Assembly (NCBI GenBank): GCA_025054635.1
Contig: JANWZM010000001.1
Location: 1-34,505, forward strand
DNA length: 34,505 nt
Reading direction: 5' to 3'
Source of the DNA: Thermoflexales bacterium
GTDB taxonomy: Bacteria; Chloroflexota; Anaerolineae; J036; Brachytrichaceae
Below the pieces are notes generated by a model. That model saw nothing but the letters and a program-made list of their open reading frames with translations, had not been told where the DNA came from and searched no databases. Below, piece after piece: positions 1-8,502 of the stretch. The first letter of the stretch is position 1, and every line of letters starts with the position of its first letter. Made by a program: the position numbers and the translations under genes.

Positions 1-1
1 A

Positions 2-160
2 GCTCAGGCAGAGCCAAAAACCAAGAAGCGCACGACCAAGGCTGCCAAAGAGGACGTGCCTGAGCGCAAGGGCAAAGCAGCCAAGCGCTCCAAGGCGGAG
101 AAGGCGAAACCTGCAGCGAAAACCCAGAAGCGCAGCAAAAAGCGCAGCAAGAGCAAATGA
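2..160 (+). CDS. C-terminal end of a protein with a Lys/Ala-rich basic tail (partial; possibly a topoisomerase-like tail, unproven)
   Basis: Frame 2 reads AQAEPKTKKRTTKAAKEDVPERKGKAAKRSKAEKAKPAAKTQKRSKKRSKSK*, and its TGA overlaps the next ATG (ATGA). Confidence 0.7.
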   Translation, partial: AQAEPKTKKRTTKAAKEDVPERKGKAAKRSKAEKAKPAAKTQKRSKKRSKSK

Positions 161-1785
161 GCGTGCTCCAGGCAGCGCTGATTGCGCTGATGTATGCCTT
201 TGCGCGGTCTGCGTTCAACGCTGGGCTTGGGGGCTATGTGCTCTCGCAACCGCTCGTGGCTGGCACGCTTGCAGGTGCGCTGCTCGGCGATCCGCTGCGC
301 GGGGCGCAAATTGGCGGTGCGTTCAACTTGGGCACACTTGCCCTGAGCCAGCTTCGCGTGCGCTTAGGACCAGACATCGCGCTAGTGGGTTACGTTGGCG
401 TGCCGCTGATGCTGTTGAGCGGGCTGCGCCCTGATGAGGAGGCGACCGCAGCGTTGTTCGGCGCGCTGCTCGTCTTCGGCACCGTCCTCAGCTTCGCGCG
501 CGGTCTGTTCAACACGCTGATCGCGCACTGGGTGGATTACTTCGCCGACCGGGGGCAAATTGAGGCCGTCGCCATTGTCAGCGTTGTGCCGACCCAGATC
601 TGGACGGTGCTCACCGCGTTCATCCCCGCATTCGGGATGCTGTTGTTTGATGCGCCTACGCTTGGCGGGATCGCTACCTCCATCCCGGCGTGGCTGCAAG
701 CCGCGCTGCGCCTGACGCAAACCTTGCTTGCAGCGCTCGGCATTGCCGCGAGCCTGCGACTGGTCGCGCAAGGGAGCGGGTTCGCATACTTTCTCCTCGG
801 TTGGGCGCTTGCGCCCTTTACTGGGCTTGTCCAAGCAACGCTGCTCGGCGTCAGCGCGGCGACGATCCATGCCTACCTAACGCGGCGGACGCTCAGCGCA
901 GGTCGGGATACGCTGGTGACGGACGTGCTGCCCTCTGAACAAAGCGAGGTTTACACCGCTCGGCGGCAGCTCGCCTGGGCTGAAGCACAAATGGCGTTCC
1001 TGCTGTGGATGTTCTTCCACGACGCGGGAGCAAACTTCGAGCGGCGGCAGAATCTGGGCTTCGCTGCAGCGCTGGCGCCTGTGGGGCGCGCGCTGTGCGA
1101 GACGCTAGAAGAGCGGATCGCGCTGCTTCGACGCACACTCACGCTGTTTGCAACGGAGTGGACGTTTGGTGCAGCGCTGGTCGGCGCCGTTGTTGCGCTG
1201 GAGGAGCGCCGCGCCAACGGCGAGGCGATCAACGACGCTGAGCTGGTCGGAGCAAAGCTAAGCGGCATGGCTGCCCTGAACGCGCTCGGCACGGCAATTA
1301 TGACCAACGGGCTGGCCTCGCTGTTGGTTGCGATCGGCGTGGACTTAGCGAACGCTGGCTCGCTGCTCGGCGTGGCGTTGTTTGTCGTCGTGCAGTCGCT
1401 TGCCGTGATCGGGGTTGGGTTTGCCAGCTTCAACCTCGGCTTCGGCTACGTGCGCCGCTTTGCGGAGCGCGCTCGGCTGAACAACTGGTTGCGCCCTGCC
1501 TTGTTCGGCGCGACTCGTCTAGGGGCATTTACGCTCGGCTTGCTTGTCCCGGTATTTGTGCCGCTGAGCTTGCCCGAGGGTGCAGCGTTGACCATTGGCT
1601 CAGTCGTTTGGTCGCCCCAGACGCGCGTGCTGGACGCCACCTTGCCGAACGGCATCCCCCTGTTGCTCACGCTGAGCTTGTGGGTGCTGCTGCGGCGGCG
1701 CTGGCAGCCGCTCACCCTATTTGGGGTGTGCCTCATCGCGGCTGTGTTCGGCGGGGCAGTGGCAGAGCTGCTCGGTTGGTTCTAG
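157..1785 (+). CDS. Fused PTS mannose/sorbose-family EIIC-EIID-like membrane protein
   Basis: N-half QPLVAGTLAGALLGDPLRGAQIGG resembles ManY/EIIC; C-half NFERRQNLGF...ALEERRANGEAINDAE resembles ManZ/EIID. ATGA overlap with the upstream CDS. Confidence 0.82.
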   Translation: MSVLQAALIALMYAFARSAFNAGLGGYVLSQPLVAGTLAGALLGDPLRGAQIGGAFNLGTLALSQLRVRLGPDIALVGYVGVPLMLLSGLRPDEEATAALFGALLVFGTVLSFARGLFNTLIAHWVDYFADRGQIEAVAIVSVVPTQIWTVLTAFIPAFGMLLFDAPTLGGIATSIPAWLQAALRLTQTLLAALGIAASLRLVAQGSGFAYFLLGWALAPFTGLVQATLLGVSAATIHAYLTRRTLSAGRDTLVTDVLPSEQSEVYTARRQLAWAEAQMAFLLWMFFHDAGANFERRQNLGFAAALAPVGRALCETLEERIALLRRTLTLFATEWTFGAALVGAVVALEERRANGEAINDAELVGAKLSGMAALNALGTAIMTNGLASLLVAIGVDLANAGSLLGVALFVVVQSLAVIGVGFASFNLGFGYVRRFAERARLNNWLRPALFGATRLGAFTLGLLVPVFVPLSLPEGAALTIGSVVWSPQTRVLDATLPNGIPLLLTLSLWVLLRRRWQPLTLFGVCLIAAVFGGAVAELLGWF

Positions 1786-1868
1786 CAAGCTACCCCCTTA
1801 CCTTCTCCCCAAGGCTTGCGAGCGCATGCGACGCGGTTAGCGGACTCTAAGGCAGAGCCCGTGATCTT

Positions 1869-1874
1869 TATAAT
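1869..1874 (+). promoter_or_regulatory. Candidate -10 box (TATAAT) upstream of the PfpI gene
   Basis: TATAAT at 1869-1874; AGGAGG Shine-Dalgarno just before ATG 1923. No clear -35. Confidence 0.4.
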
Positions 1875-1922
1875 GCCGCATACCCGAAATTTGTCACCCC
1901 CTTAGGACCCAGGAGGACAAGC

Positions 1923-2522
1923 ATGGCGAAGAAGATTCTCTTTCTGGTTGGCGACTACGTCGAGGACTACGAGGTGATGGTGCCGTTTCAGGCGCTGGCT
2001 GCGCTCGGCTACGAAGTCCATGCAGCCTGCCCCGACAAGGCGGCCGGCGACTTTGTGCGCACCGCCGTTCACGACTTTGAGGGCGATCAGACCTACAGCG
2101 AGAAGCGCGGTCACAATTTCACCCTCAACAAGACCTTCAGCGAGATCAACGAGGCTGACTACGACGCCCTGGTGATCCCTGGTGGGCGCGCGCCGGAGTA
2201 CATCCGCCTCAACAAACGCGTGCTGGAGATCACCCGCCATTTCTTCGAGACAAACAAGCCTGTTGCGGCAATTTGTCATGGGCTGCAAGTGCTCGCCGCG
2301 GCTGGTGTGCTCAAAGGGCGGCACTGCACAGCCTACCCTGCCGTCGGGCCAGACCTCGAGCTCAACGGCGCGGTTTACTGCGACATGGCGTCGCACGAGG
2401 CAATGACCGACGGCAACCTGGTCAGCGCTCCAGCGTGGCCTGCCCATCCGCAGTGGCTGAGCCAGTTCCTGAAGGTGCTCGGCGCACGTATCGAAATCGA
2501 GCCTGAGCCAGCCCTGGCGTAA
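1923..2522 (+). CDS. DJ-1/PfpI family protein
   Basis: [33 protein letters not shown] and nucleophile elbow AICHG; strong RBS AGGAGG. Confidence 0.92.
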   Translation: MAKKILFLVGDYVEDYEVMVPFQALAALGYEVHAACPDKAAGDFVRTAVHDFEGDQTYSEKRGHNFTLNKTFSEINEADYDALVIPGGRAPEYIRLNKRVLEITRHFFETNKPVAAICHGLQVLAAAGVLKGRHCTAYPAVGPDLELNGAVYCDMASHEAMTDGNLVSAPAWPAHPQWLSQFLKVLGARIEIEPEPALA

Positions 2523-2635
2523 GTTGTCATCTTAAAGCGCGGGCAGCCTAGTACACCGCCTCCCGCCGTGCGTGCAGGGTGCACGTTGTGCTCACGCTGG
2601 GCTGCGTGTGCTTCGTTTGAGTGTTGGAGGTGTGT

Positions 2636-3178
2636 GTGAACAAATTTCGTCTTGCCTTTGTGGCAACTCTCGGTTTCGCAGCAGCAGGATTGCTGAGCTC
2701 GAGCTGTGCGCAGCAGCCCCGCGTTGCTGAGCGGACGCCGACTGAGACGCGCGTGGTGTCCCCTTCTGCTGAGGAAGCAGGGCGCTACCTCATCCTGATG
2801 GGTGGGTGCAACGATTGCCATACGCTCGGTTGGGAGCAGTCCGGTGGGAAGATGCCTGAAAGCGAGTGGCTGACGGGCAGCCCAGTTGGCTACCGCGGGC
2901 CGTGGGGCACGACCTACGCGACAAACCTGCGCTTGTATGTGCAGGCGGTCAGCGAGGACGAGTGGGTGCGCATGTTCCGCGAACGCAATGAGCGTCCCCC
3001 CATGCCGTGGGTGAACTACCGCACCATCCACGAGAGCGACCTGCGGGCAATTTACCGCTTCATCCGCAGCCTCGGTCCAGCCGGCAAGCCAGAGCCAGAC
3101 TACGTGCCCCCGGACAAGGAGCCGATGACCCCCTACCTCTCCTTCGTGCCGATCATGCCTGCGAACGGCGGGCAGTGA
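2636..3178 (+). CDS. c-type cytochrome lipoprotein (single CXXCH haem motif)
   Basis: Lipobox LSSSC after a hydrophobic signal; CNDCH haem motif. The ORF track starts at GTG 2621, but GGAGG at 2626-2630 supports GTG 2636. Confidence 0.82.
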   Translation: MNKFRLAFVATLGFAAAGLLSSSCAQQPRVAERTPTETRVVSPSAEEAGRYLILMGGCNDCHTLGWEQSGGKMPESEWLTGSPVGYRGPWGTTYATNLRLYVQAVSEDEWVRMFRERNERPPMPWVNYRTIHESDLRAIYRFIRSLGPAGKPEPDYVPPDKEPMTPYLSFVPIMPANGGQ

Positions 3179-3214
3179 ACGCACTGGCTGCAAGCAAGCA
3201 GCGCGCTACGCGAT

Positions 3215-3252
3215 CTCACCCCCATTCCCTCTCCAAAGGGGATGGGGGTGAG
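3215..3252. repeat. REP-like hairpin / candidate bidirectional terminator between convergent genes
   Basis: CTCACCCCCATTCCC - 8 nt - GGGGATGGGGGTGAG; 15-bp arms with one T/G mismatch. Confidence 0.65.
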
Positions 3253-3314
3253 AGCTGAAACCCTATCCGTAACCTGGTTTTCGTCGAGGGGGAAGTCTCT
3301 TGGGTAGAGACCCA

Positions 3315-4991
3315 TCATCCATTCTGGTTGGCGCGCGCCCAAGCGTCCTTGAGGGTGACTGAACGGTTAAACACCAGGTGTCCCGGGCGCGAGTCGGGAT
3401 CGACAACGAAATACCCTAGCCGTTCGAATTGGTAGTGCTTGCCTACGGGCGAATCAGCCAAGCACGGCTCGGCAAACCCGGTGACTACTTCGAGCGAGCG
3501 TGGGTTCAGGTAATCGAGAAAGGTTTGCCCCTCTTCTGTGTTGTCGGGGTCAGGGCGCGTGAACAGGTGGTCGTAGAGCCGAGCTTCGATTGGGATTGCG
3601 TGAGCTGCGCTAACCCAGTGGATGGTTGCCTTGACCTTGCGCCCGTCGGGCGCGTTGCCACCACGCGTCTGCGGGTCGTAAGTACAGCGCAATTCGACGA
3701 TGTTCCCTTGGGCATCTTTAACAACGTCCACGCAGCGGATGAAGTACCCGTAGCGCAGGCGCACCTCGCGCCCTGGGGCTAAGCGGTAAAACTTCGGCGG
3801 CGGGTTCTCCATGAAGTCGTCCTGCTCGATATAGAGCACGCGGCTGAATGGCACAAGGCGAGTGCCTGCGCTGGGGTCTTCGGGGTTGTTTATCGCCTCA
3901 AGGTGCTCAACTTTGTCCTCGGGGTAATTCTCCAGCACCACGCGCAGCGGGCGCAACACAGCCATCACGCGCGGCGCAGTGCGGTTGAGCTCGTCGCGCA
4001 GGCTGTGCTCGAGCATGGCGATGTCAACCATGCTATCGGCTTTGGCAACACCGATGCGCGCGCAAAAGTCGCGGATGGCGCTCGGCGTGTAACCGCGCCG
4101 GCGCAAGCCGCGCAAAGTCGGCATCCGCGGGTCGTCCCACCCTGAGACGTAGCCTTCACGCACAAGCTGGATCAGCTTGCGCTTGCTCAGGACTGTGTAG
4201 CTGAGGTTGAGGCGTGCGAACTCGATCTGGCGTGGGGCGAAGATCTCTAGCTCGCGCAAGAACCACTCGTAAAGCGGGCGGTGGTCTTCGTACTCCAGCG
4301 AGCACAGTGAGTGGGTGATCCCCTCGATGCTGTCGCTCTGACCGTGGGCGAAGTCGTAGGTCGGGTAGATGCACCACTTCGTCCCTGTGCGGTGATGCGG
4401 GGCGCGGATGATCCGGTACATGACTGGGTCACGCAAGTTGATGTTGCCCGACGCCATGTCGATCTTCGCGCGCAGTGTGCGGCTGCCCTCTGGGAACTCG
4501 CCAGCACGCATTCGGGCAAACAAGTCCAGGTTTTCCTCGACGCTGCGGTTGCGCCACGGGCTTTCGCGCCCGGGGGTAGTCAGCGTGCCGCGATACTCGC
4601 GCAGCTCATCTGGCGAAAGGTCGCACACATACGCTTTGCCCTTCTTGATCAGCTTAACTGCGAACTCGTAGAGCTGCTCGAAATAATCGCTGGCGAAGAA
4701 AAGCCCATCCCACTGGTAACCCAACCAACGCACGTCTTCGATGATGGCGTCAACGTATTCCTGCTCCTCTTTAAGCGGGTTGGTATCGTCGAAGCGCAAG
4801 TTGCACGTGCCACCGAACTCTCTGGCGATCTCAAAGTCGATGTGCATTGCCTTGGCATGACCAATGTGCAAGTAGCCGTTGGGTTCAGGCGGAAAGCGCG
4901 TGCGAACGTAGGTAAATCGCCCAGAGGCTAGGTCTTCACGGACTGCGGTGCGAATAAAGTCGGACTTGACAGCAGTCGTCTCAGCGCTCAT
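3315..4991 (-). CDS. glnS: Glutaminyl-tRNA synthetase
   Basis: [29 protein letters not shown] and VLSKRK (KMSKS-like) motifs; full length. Confidence 0.96.
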   Translation of the reverse strand: MSAETTAVKSDFIRTAVREDLASGRFTYVRTRFPPEPNGYLHIGHAKAMHIDFEIAREFGGTCNLRFDDTNPLKEEQEYVDAIIEDVRWLGYQWDGLFFASDYFEQLYEFAVKLIKKGKAYVCDLSPDELREYRGTLTTPGRESPWRNRSVEENLDLFARMRAGEFPEGSRTLRAKIDMASGNINLRDPVMYRIIRAPHHRTGTKWCIYPTYDFAHGQSDSIEGITHSLCSLEYEDHRPLYEWFLRELEIFAPRQIEFARLNLSYTVLSKRKLIQLVREGYVSGWDDPRMPTLRGLRRRGYTPSAIRDFCARIGVAKADSMVDIAMLEHSLRDELNRTAPRVMAVLRPLRVVLENYPEDKVEHLEAINNPEDPSAGTRLVPFSRVLYIEQDDFMENPPPKFYRLAPGREVRLRYGYFIRCVDVVKDAQGNIVELRCTYDPQTRGGNAPDGRKVKATIHWVSAAHAIPIEARLYDHLFTRPDPDNTEEGQTFLDYLNPRSLEVVTGFAEPCLADSPVGKHYQFERLGYFVVDPDSRPGHLVFNRSVTLKDAWARANQNG

Positions 4992-5210
4992 CGGGAGCTA
5001 AGAGTATACCGTCTGGGAGATCTCTAAGAAGAGGGAATGGCTAAAAACGCGAAGTCTTGACAAAGACGACGCCCTGAAGACCTGCGCTGCGCCAGACGCG
5101 CCTGATTTCGGCAACCTGCAAACAACCACACCCTAGCCGCTACCGCCGAGTGTAGTGCGCCGTGCGTCGCTGCATTACGCGCTGTGCCTTGCTTCGAGCG
5201 CAGGCAACCG

Positions 5211-6434
5211 CTACAGCCGCTCGCTGAGCACAGCAGGCAGTGCTGCGTAGAAGTTCGTCGCTTGAACCACGTCGTCTAACCGCACCTGGTCGAGCACAGT
5301 GTGAGCGTGGCGCTCGTCGCCCGGTCCAAACCCAATGCAGGGGATGCCTGCAATGCCAGCCCAATACGTGCCGTTGGTTGAGAAGTCCCACTTGCCAGAG
5401 CTTGCTCGCTGCCCGAACACCAGCTCAGTTGTGTCGAGCGCAGCTCGAACCAGCGGATGTGACTCCTCCAGCGCCCAAGCAGGGTAGTACTTGTCAACCT
5501 CCAGCACAAACCCATTCCAGCTCGGCTCTGCATACTTGAGCATGCTCAACGCGACTTCAGCAGGGTCAACGCCACTGCGATCAATGATCGCCTGCACCTC
5601 AGCAAGCGCGCTTTCGACGGTATCGCCGAAGGTCAACCGGCGGTCGATGTAGAGTGTCGCCTGGTCGGGCACAGCGTTGATGCTGGCGGTGCTGACGCGC
5701 ATGTCGCTGACGGTGATCGTCCCTTTGCCCAAGAACGCATCCGTGCGCAGCGTGGCATCCAGGTCGCGGATGCCAGCGATGATCGGCAGAAGCTTGTAGA
5801 TAGCGTTGTCGCCTAGCCAGTTGCTTGCGGCGTGCGCGCTGCGCCCTTTAGCGACAACCTGCATCTCGACACGTCCCTTGTGTCCGCGATAGACTTGCAT
5901 TCGGGTTGGCTCGCCGATCACAACCACGTCGGGGCGCACTTTGGGGTCATGCTCGACAAACACGCGAGGAGCAATGCCGTCGCACCATTCCTCGATATTG
6001 CCAAAGTAGTAAGCCGTCCAGCCTTCCAGCAGTCCCAACTCGCGGGCGAGGGCGATGCCATAGACCATGCCAGGCGTGCTGTTTTTCTCATCGCATGCAC
6101 CGCGCGCGTAGAGAACACCATCTTCCACCTTGCCCTCAAACGGATCCCAGCCCCACTGCGAGCGGTCACCGATGCCAACTGTGTCAATGTGCGAGTCGAA
6201 CACGATCACGCGCGAACCGTTGCCAACCCGCCCGAGGAGGTTGCCCTGGACATCCCAGCGCACCTCGTCGTAGCCTAGCCGGCACATTTCCTCCCCGATG
6301 CGCTCGCCGACTGCTTTGATCTGCGAATCCATGCTGGGGATTGCACAAATCTCGCGCATCAGGCGAGTGATGTCGTCTCGATGCGCCTCCACGCGAGCGC
6401 GCAAGGCTTGAACGTGTTGAGGAGTAATCATCAC
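5211..6434 (-). CDS. M20 family metallopeptidase/hydrolase (YgeY-like)
   Basis: DSHIDTVGIGD, ARGACDEK, NIEEWCDG and VIGEPT metal-ligand blocks. Confidence 0.85.
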   Translation of the reverse strand: MMITPQHVQALRARVEAHRDDITRLMREICAIPSMDSQIKAVGERIGEEMCRLGYDEVRWDVQGNLLGRVGNGSRVIVFDSHIDTVGIGDRSQWGWDPFEGKVEDGVLYARGACDEKNSTPGMVYGIALARELGLLEGWTAYYFGNIEEWCDGIAPRVFVEHDPKVRPDVVVIGEPTRMQVYRGHKGRVEMQVVAKGRSAHAASNWLGDNAIYKLLPIIAGIRDLDATLRTDAFLGKGTITVSDMRVSTASINAVPDQATLYIDRRLTFGDTVESALAEVQAIIDRSGVDPAEVALSMLKYAEPSWNGFVLEVDKYYPAWALEESHPLVRAALDTTELVFGQRASSGKWDFSTNGTYWAGIAGIPCIGFGPGDERHAHTVLDQVRLDDVVQATNFYAALPAVLSERL

Positions 6435-6587
6435 AGCGCTTCATTCTAACGAGGTGGCAAGCAGAGAGCATGGAGGGAGTGTCTAGGCTCGAATACATGG
6501 TGCGTGGCATGTCGGTTTGCCCTCGCCCCTGCGTACCTCTACTCAAGAGAGGAAGGATACTTCACGCGCTGAACTACACTTACGCTC

Positions 6588-6669
6588 GAAGTGAGGGAGT
6601 GACGACTCTTGCAGGGCAAAACGTCTCGCTCTGCTCTCACTTCCGCCCCCTTTCCTGCAGGAGCGGGGG
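6588..6669. repeat. Nested inverted repeats / REP-like element upstream of rluD
   Basis: GAAGTGAG (6588-6595) pairs with CTCACTTC (6636-6643); CCCCCtttCCTGCAGGagcGGGGG at 6646-6669. Confidence 0.45.
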
Positions 6670-6696
6670 AGGGTGCGAGGCACTTCCCCGGGTTGT

Positions 6697-7629
6697 ATGC
6701 CAACTCGAATCCTCACCCTGACCACGAACGACAGGCTTGACCGCGCGCTCGCTGCTGTGCTGCCTGAGCTCAGCCGATCCGCCATACAGCGCTTGATTGA
6801 CCAAGGGCGCGTGCGCGTCAACGGCGCTCCGCGCCAAGCCTCCGCGCGCGTTCTCCCAGGCGACCAGGTGTGGATTGACCTGCCGGATCCTGAGCCTGAT
6901 TTGCCTCAGCCGGAGCGGCTTCCCCTCGCTGTTCTCTACGAGGACGCTTGTGTCGCTGTAATAGACAAGCCTGCCGGGATGGCGACCCATCCAGCCGCAG
7001 GCAAGCGCAGCGGCACGGTTGTCAACGCCTTGCTTGCGCGTTTCCCCCAGCTTGCCGCAGTTGGCGATCCCTGGCGTCCTGGGATCGTTCACCGCCTAGA
7101 CAAGGAGACCAGCGGCGTGCTCATTGTCGCCAAGACCGTCGAAGCCTTGTCCGCCTTGCAAGGGCAGTTCAAAGCACGCACAGTTCACAAAACCTATCTT
7201 GCGCTCTGTGTCGGTTGGGTTCAACCTGAAAGTGGTGTCATCCGCAGACCAATTGCACGTGACCCGCGCCACCGCCAGCGCATGGCTGTCATTGCTGGGG
7301 GGCGCGCGGCAGCGACGCAGTTCGGGGTGATTGAGACGTACGCCCTCGACGATAGTCAGTATCGCTACACCCTTTTGCGCGCCCACCCCCTCACTGGGCG
7401 CACCCATCAGATCCGCGTGCATCTAGCCGCGCTGGGCTTTCCCATCGTTGGGGATGCCACCTACGGTTCTCGAAAAGACCTCCTCACGCGCCGCTTTGCG
7501 CCTAGGCATCTGCTTCACGCAGCAGCGATTGAGTTTGTCTCTCCCGCAACAGGGGAAACTGTTCGAGTCGAAGCGCCGCTGCCAGCGGACATGCACGCCG
7601 CGCTCGAGCAGCTCAGGCGTGCAAAGTAG
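6697..7629 (+). CDS. rluD: RluA/RluD family pseudouridine synthase
   Basis: N-terminal S4-like domain, catalytic GIVHRLDKETSG, HPLTGRTHQIRVHLA. ATG 6697 preferred over GTG 6673. Confidence 0.94.
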   Translation: MPTRILTLTTNDRLDRALAAVLPELSRSAIQRLIDQGRVRVNGAPRQASARVLPGDQVWIDLPDPEPDLPQPERLPLAVLYEDACVAVIDKPAGMATHPAAGKRSGTVVNALLARFPQLAAVGDPWRPGIVHRLDKETSGVLIVAKTVEALSALQGQFKARTVHKTYLALCVGWVQPESGVIRRPIARDPRHRQRMAVIAGGRAAATQFGVIETYALDDSQYRYTLLRAHPLTGRTHQIRVHLAALGFPIVGDATYGSRKDLLTRRFAPRHLLHAAAIEFVSPATGETVRVEAPLPADMHAALEQLRRAK

Positions 7630-7681
7630 GAGGCGATAAGCCTAGCCAGGTTAACTCAGTTTCACTCAGCTTTTTAGCAGT

Positions 7682-8485
7682 TTGCAAGCTCGGCGTAAAC
7701 TGAGGGTCACAGTCAATTTTGTCAGTCGTACTTCTCGCTTGGAGCAAGCGCCCGTAGCATACAAGGCATCTGTGCCGAACCTATCGCGCCTATCGTCGGC
7801 GTCGGTCGCCGTATTGGTGCTGCTCAAAGAAATCTTTCTGCTCTCGCTAGAGGGCAGACGGGTTACGCTGATCATCCTGGCAAAACAGTTGGGAGTAACT
7901 CCCCCAGCGATCTCGCGCCGAGCGCAGAAGTTGGTGCGACGGGGCTTGCTGGCGCGCGATGGTGCGTGTGGGTTGCGCTTGACTGAGACTGGGCGAAGGC
8001 TTGCGCTATACGCACTGCGCAAACAGGAAATCTTTGAAGCCTTCTTGGTTTGTACGCTGGGTTACCGTTGGGAGGAGCTAGGTAACGCTGGCGAGAGCGC
8101 GCTGCGCATGGACGACGAGCTTATCGAGCGGATGTACGCGCGCTCAGGTCGCCCAGCGCGCTGTCCGCATGGGCTGCCGATCCCAACTAGGGAGGGTCAG
8201 TTTTCCCTCGGCAACACGGTAGCCCTAGCTGTGCTTTCCCCTGGGCAGGCTGCACGAGTTAGCCACGTGCTGACGCGCGAAGGCACGCTGCTGAGCTATC
8301 TCGCCGAGCTTGGTTTGCGCCCAGGCAACCATGTCACTGTAGTCGAGCACATCCCTTTCGGTGACTTGCTCAAGGTGCGTGTCAATCGGGACGCTGCTGA
8401 TCAAGAACACATCATCAGTGCGGCGCTTGCGCAAATCGTCTTCGCAGAGGTCAATCCAGCGCAGCCTAGTGACACTGCCCGCTGA
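7682..8485 (+). CDS. DtxR/MntR-like regulator with C-terminal FeoA/SH3-like domain and degenerate metal site
   Basis: wHTH LAKQLGVTPPAISRRAQKLVRRGLL...LTETGRRLALYALRKQEIFE; PHGLPIP motif. The track's 7682 start is TTG; GTG 7772 is an alternative. Confidence 0.82.
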   Translation: MQARRKLRVTVNFVSRTSRLEQAPVAYKASVPNLSRLSSASVAVLVLLKEIFLLSLEGRRVTLIILAKQLGVTPPAISRRAQKLVRRGLLARDGACGLRLTETGRRLALYALRKQEIFEAFLVCTLGYRWEELGNAGESALRMDDELIERMYARSGRPARCPHGLPIPTREGQFSLGNTVALAVLSPGQAARVSHVLTREGTLLSYLAELGLRPGNHVTVVEHIPFGDLLKVRVNRDAADQEHIISAALAQIVFAEVNPAQPSDTAR

Positions 8486-8502
8486 CTTAATGCGGAGCAG
8501 CC

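Noticed and set aside
4-309. Minus-strand ORF opposite the first two genes, and many similar antisense ORFs across the window (e.g. 382-870, 951-1433, 8521-9117, 27451-28200, 30982-31959)
   Set aside because: High-GC shadow ORFs with compositionally biased, family-less translations opposite confident genes.
7655-7704. CTCAGTTT / AAACTGAG inverted repeat upstream of the DtxR-like gene
   Set aside because: Arms of 8 bp separated by 34 bp; too weak to call an operator.
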